This document shows, piece after piece, positions 13,793 to 14,642 of a DNA stretch of 14,642 bases; positions within the stretch are counted from its first letter, which is position 1, and every line of letters starts with the position of its first letter. This stretch comes from Bacteroidetes bacterium UBA2234 (GTDB lineage: Bacteria > Bacteroidota > Bacteroidia > NS11-12g > UBA955): positions 29,110 through 43,751 of the forward strand of contig DDYM01000026.1 in NCBI GenBank assembly GCA_002347985.1. The letters run 5' to 3'. The notes under the pieces were generated by a model that was not told where the DNA came from, ran no database searches, and saw only the letters and a program-made list of their open reading frames with translations. A program made the position numbers and the translations under genes.

Positions 13793-14293
13793 ATGTCGAA
13801 TCAACCCCAATATTCCGAAAAATCCCGCTTCCCCCAATGGGTATTTTGGCTCATTATCAGCATCCCCATCTCAATCTACGCGTACTTATATTTTCACCCC
13901 GAGGAAAGAGAGCCATTTGATTGGATTGGACTTCTGATCGCCGCTGCCGTTGGAATATTTTTGTACTACATCAAATTAACCGTAACCATCAACCCAAACG
14001 GGATTGCCTACCAATATCCGCCATTTCACAACAAACCCAATCTTCTGCCTTGGGAAAAAATCAAATCCATTGAATTAATGAAAATCAATCCGCTGAGAGA
14101 ATTTGGGGGATGGGGCCTCCGCTACGGACGACTTGGAGCCGCCTACACTACAAGAGGTCGCTACATCCTACACATCGAAAAAACGGAAGGACAAGCAATC
14201 AACTTAACCATCGCCCAACCAGAAGAATTCATCAATGCAATTGCCCAGCAAAGTTGGCCGGTAACCCCAAAAATCCCTGAAAACGTGATTTAA
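13793..14293 (+). CDS. Two-TM membrane protein with C-terminal PH-like domain, function unknown
   Basis: This 166-aa protein starts at ATG 13793 (a TTG nine bases upstream lies in the promoter). A polar N-terminus leads to TM1 (about 17-35), a short charged loop and TM2 (about 43-60). The rest (about 62-160) is a beta-rich soluble domain. It has I-N-P-N-G-I-x-Y at 66-73, L-P-W-E-K-I-K-S-I-E and F-G-G-W-G-L-R-Y-G at 104-112, then R-G-R-Y-I-L-H-I and a final helix FINAI. Two TM helices followed by such W-x-x-I and GGWG(L/I)R blocks are typical of bacterial PH-like (DUF304-like) membrane proteins. I infer that fold but no specific function. It sits divergent from rpmH, and its TAA directly abuts the stop of the convergent phosphatase gene. 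Confidence 0.75.
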   Translation: MSNQPQYSEKSRFPQWVFWLIISIPISIYAYLYFHPEEREPFDWIGLLIAAAVGIFLYYIKLTVTINPNGIAYQYPPFHNKPNLLPWEKIKSIELMKINPLREFGGWGLRYGRLGAAYTTRGRYILHIEKTEGQAINLTIAQPEEFINAIAQQSWPVTPKIPENVI

Positions 14294-14642
14294 TTATCCG
14301 TTGTAATACAACTCGCGAATCAATCCATCCGCAAGTCCGATGCGCGGTACCCCAATCTCGTTCACGTCCGACCACTTTAGAATGGAAGTATAAATTTGCA
14401 AGGCCGGAACGATCACCTCCGCCCTCTCTTGTCGTAAATTGTATTCGTGCATTCGCTCTAACACAGAGAGATTACTCATCGACTTATAGTAAGTATCCAT
14501 CTGAGTGAGAGAAAGAGACTTACCCTCTTTGGTTTTAGAAATCGAAAACAACTTATTGATGTTGCCACCACTGCCAATGATCGACAAATTTTTCACACCT
14601 TTTACCGAAGATTTTACGGCCGATTTCATGTCGTTCCAAACC
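14294..14642 (-). CDS. Ppx/GppA-family phosphatase, C-terminal part (5' end outside window)
   Basis: This is the last 115 complete codons of a minus-strand gene entering from the right edge; the frame continues upstream of an internal Met as VWND. Visible family features are the glycine-rich IGSGGNINKL segment that belongs to the actin-like ATPase fold, and the C-terminal block MSNLSVLERMHEYNLRQERAEVIVPALQIY. There the E-R and R-x-E-V-I-V-P-A pattern matches the Ppx/GppA end (E-R...R-A-D-x-I-x-x-G). A final G-L-A-D-G-L-I-R-E-L also matches. The family hydrolyses inorganic polyphosphate or pppGpp from the chain end; which substrate applies cannot be decided from this fragment. It lacks the extra C-terminal HD-like domain of long Ppx enzymes, as in the short ~300-aa forms. 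Confidence 0.87.
   Translation of the reverse strand, partial: VWNDMKSAVKSSVKGVKNLSIIGSGGNINKLFSISKTKEGKSLSLTQMDTYYKSMSNLSVLERMHEYNLRQERAEVIVPALQIYTSILKWSDVNEIGVPRIGLADGLIRELYYNG

Overview
The window looks like chromosomal DNA from a member of the Bacteroidota, though I cannot place it more precisely. Three things point that way. There are ten exact copies of the Bacteroidota -7 promoter element TAnnTTTG just upstream of predicted start codons. Most genes have A/T-rich start regions without a Shine-Dalgarno sequence. The gene families also fit: a DUF4369/TlpA-type thioredoxin lipoprotein, tandem OmpH/Skp genes next to murI, a lipoprotein with a DGDxG-like motif, and a stand-alone PabB. I see no insertion sequence, prophage, CRISPR array, tRNA or rRNA. 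Genes are very tightly packed, and no gap exceeds about 110 bases.

Left part (1-2377, plus strand): the 3' end of truB, a thioredoxin-like lipoprotein, and an orphan OmpR/PhoB-type response regulator. Middle (2374-8231, minus strand): a collinear series in transcription order of a small lipoprotein, ompH-1, ompH-2, murI, uvrC and pabB. It covers envelope protein chaperoning, peptidoglycan precursor synthesis, DNA repair and folate synthesis. A LuxE-like acyl-protein synthetase (8191-9165, plus) diverges from the small lipoprotein, and the two genes overlap at their 5' ends.

Right part: a 12-TM RND/MMPL-type permease (9178-11532, minus), then two translation operons on the minus strand. These are rpsF-rpsR-rplI (closed by a strong terminator) and rpmH-rnpA-yidD. 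rpmH (53 aa) is easily missed because a longer spurious reading frame lies antisense to it. The window ends with a two-TM, PH-like membrane protein (plus) and the 3' end of a Ppx/GppA phosphatase gene (minus).

No obviously new multi-gene system is present. The most interesting signals are regulatory. (1) The only strong Shine-Dalgarno sequences in the window precede rpsR and rplI, in the operon encoding bS6 and bS18, two proteins known to help mask the anti-SD in Bacteroidota ribosomes. (2) The LuxE-like and lipoprotein genes overlap head-to-head, each with its promoter inside the other's coding sequence. (3) Several -7 elements lie so close to the ATG that leaderless mRNAs are predicted. (4) A 26-bp perfect palindrome serves as terminator of rplI and lies over the upstream promoter region of the RND gene.
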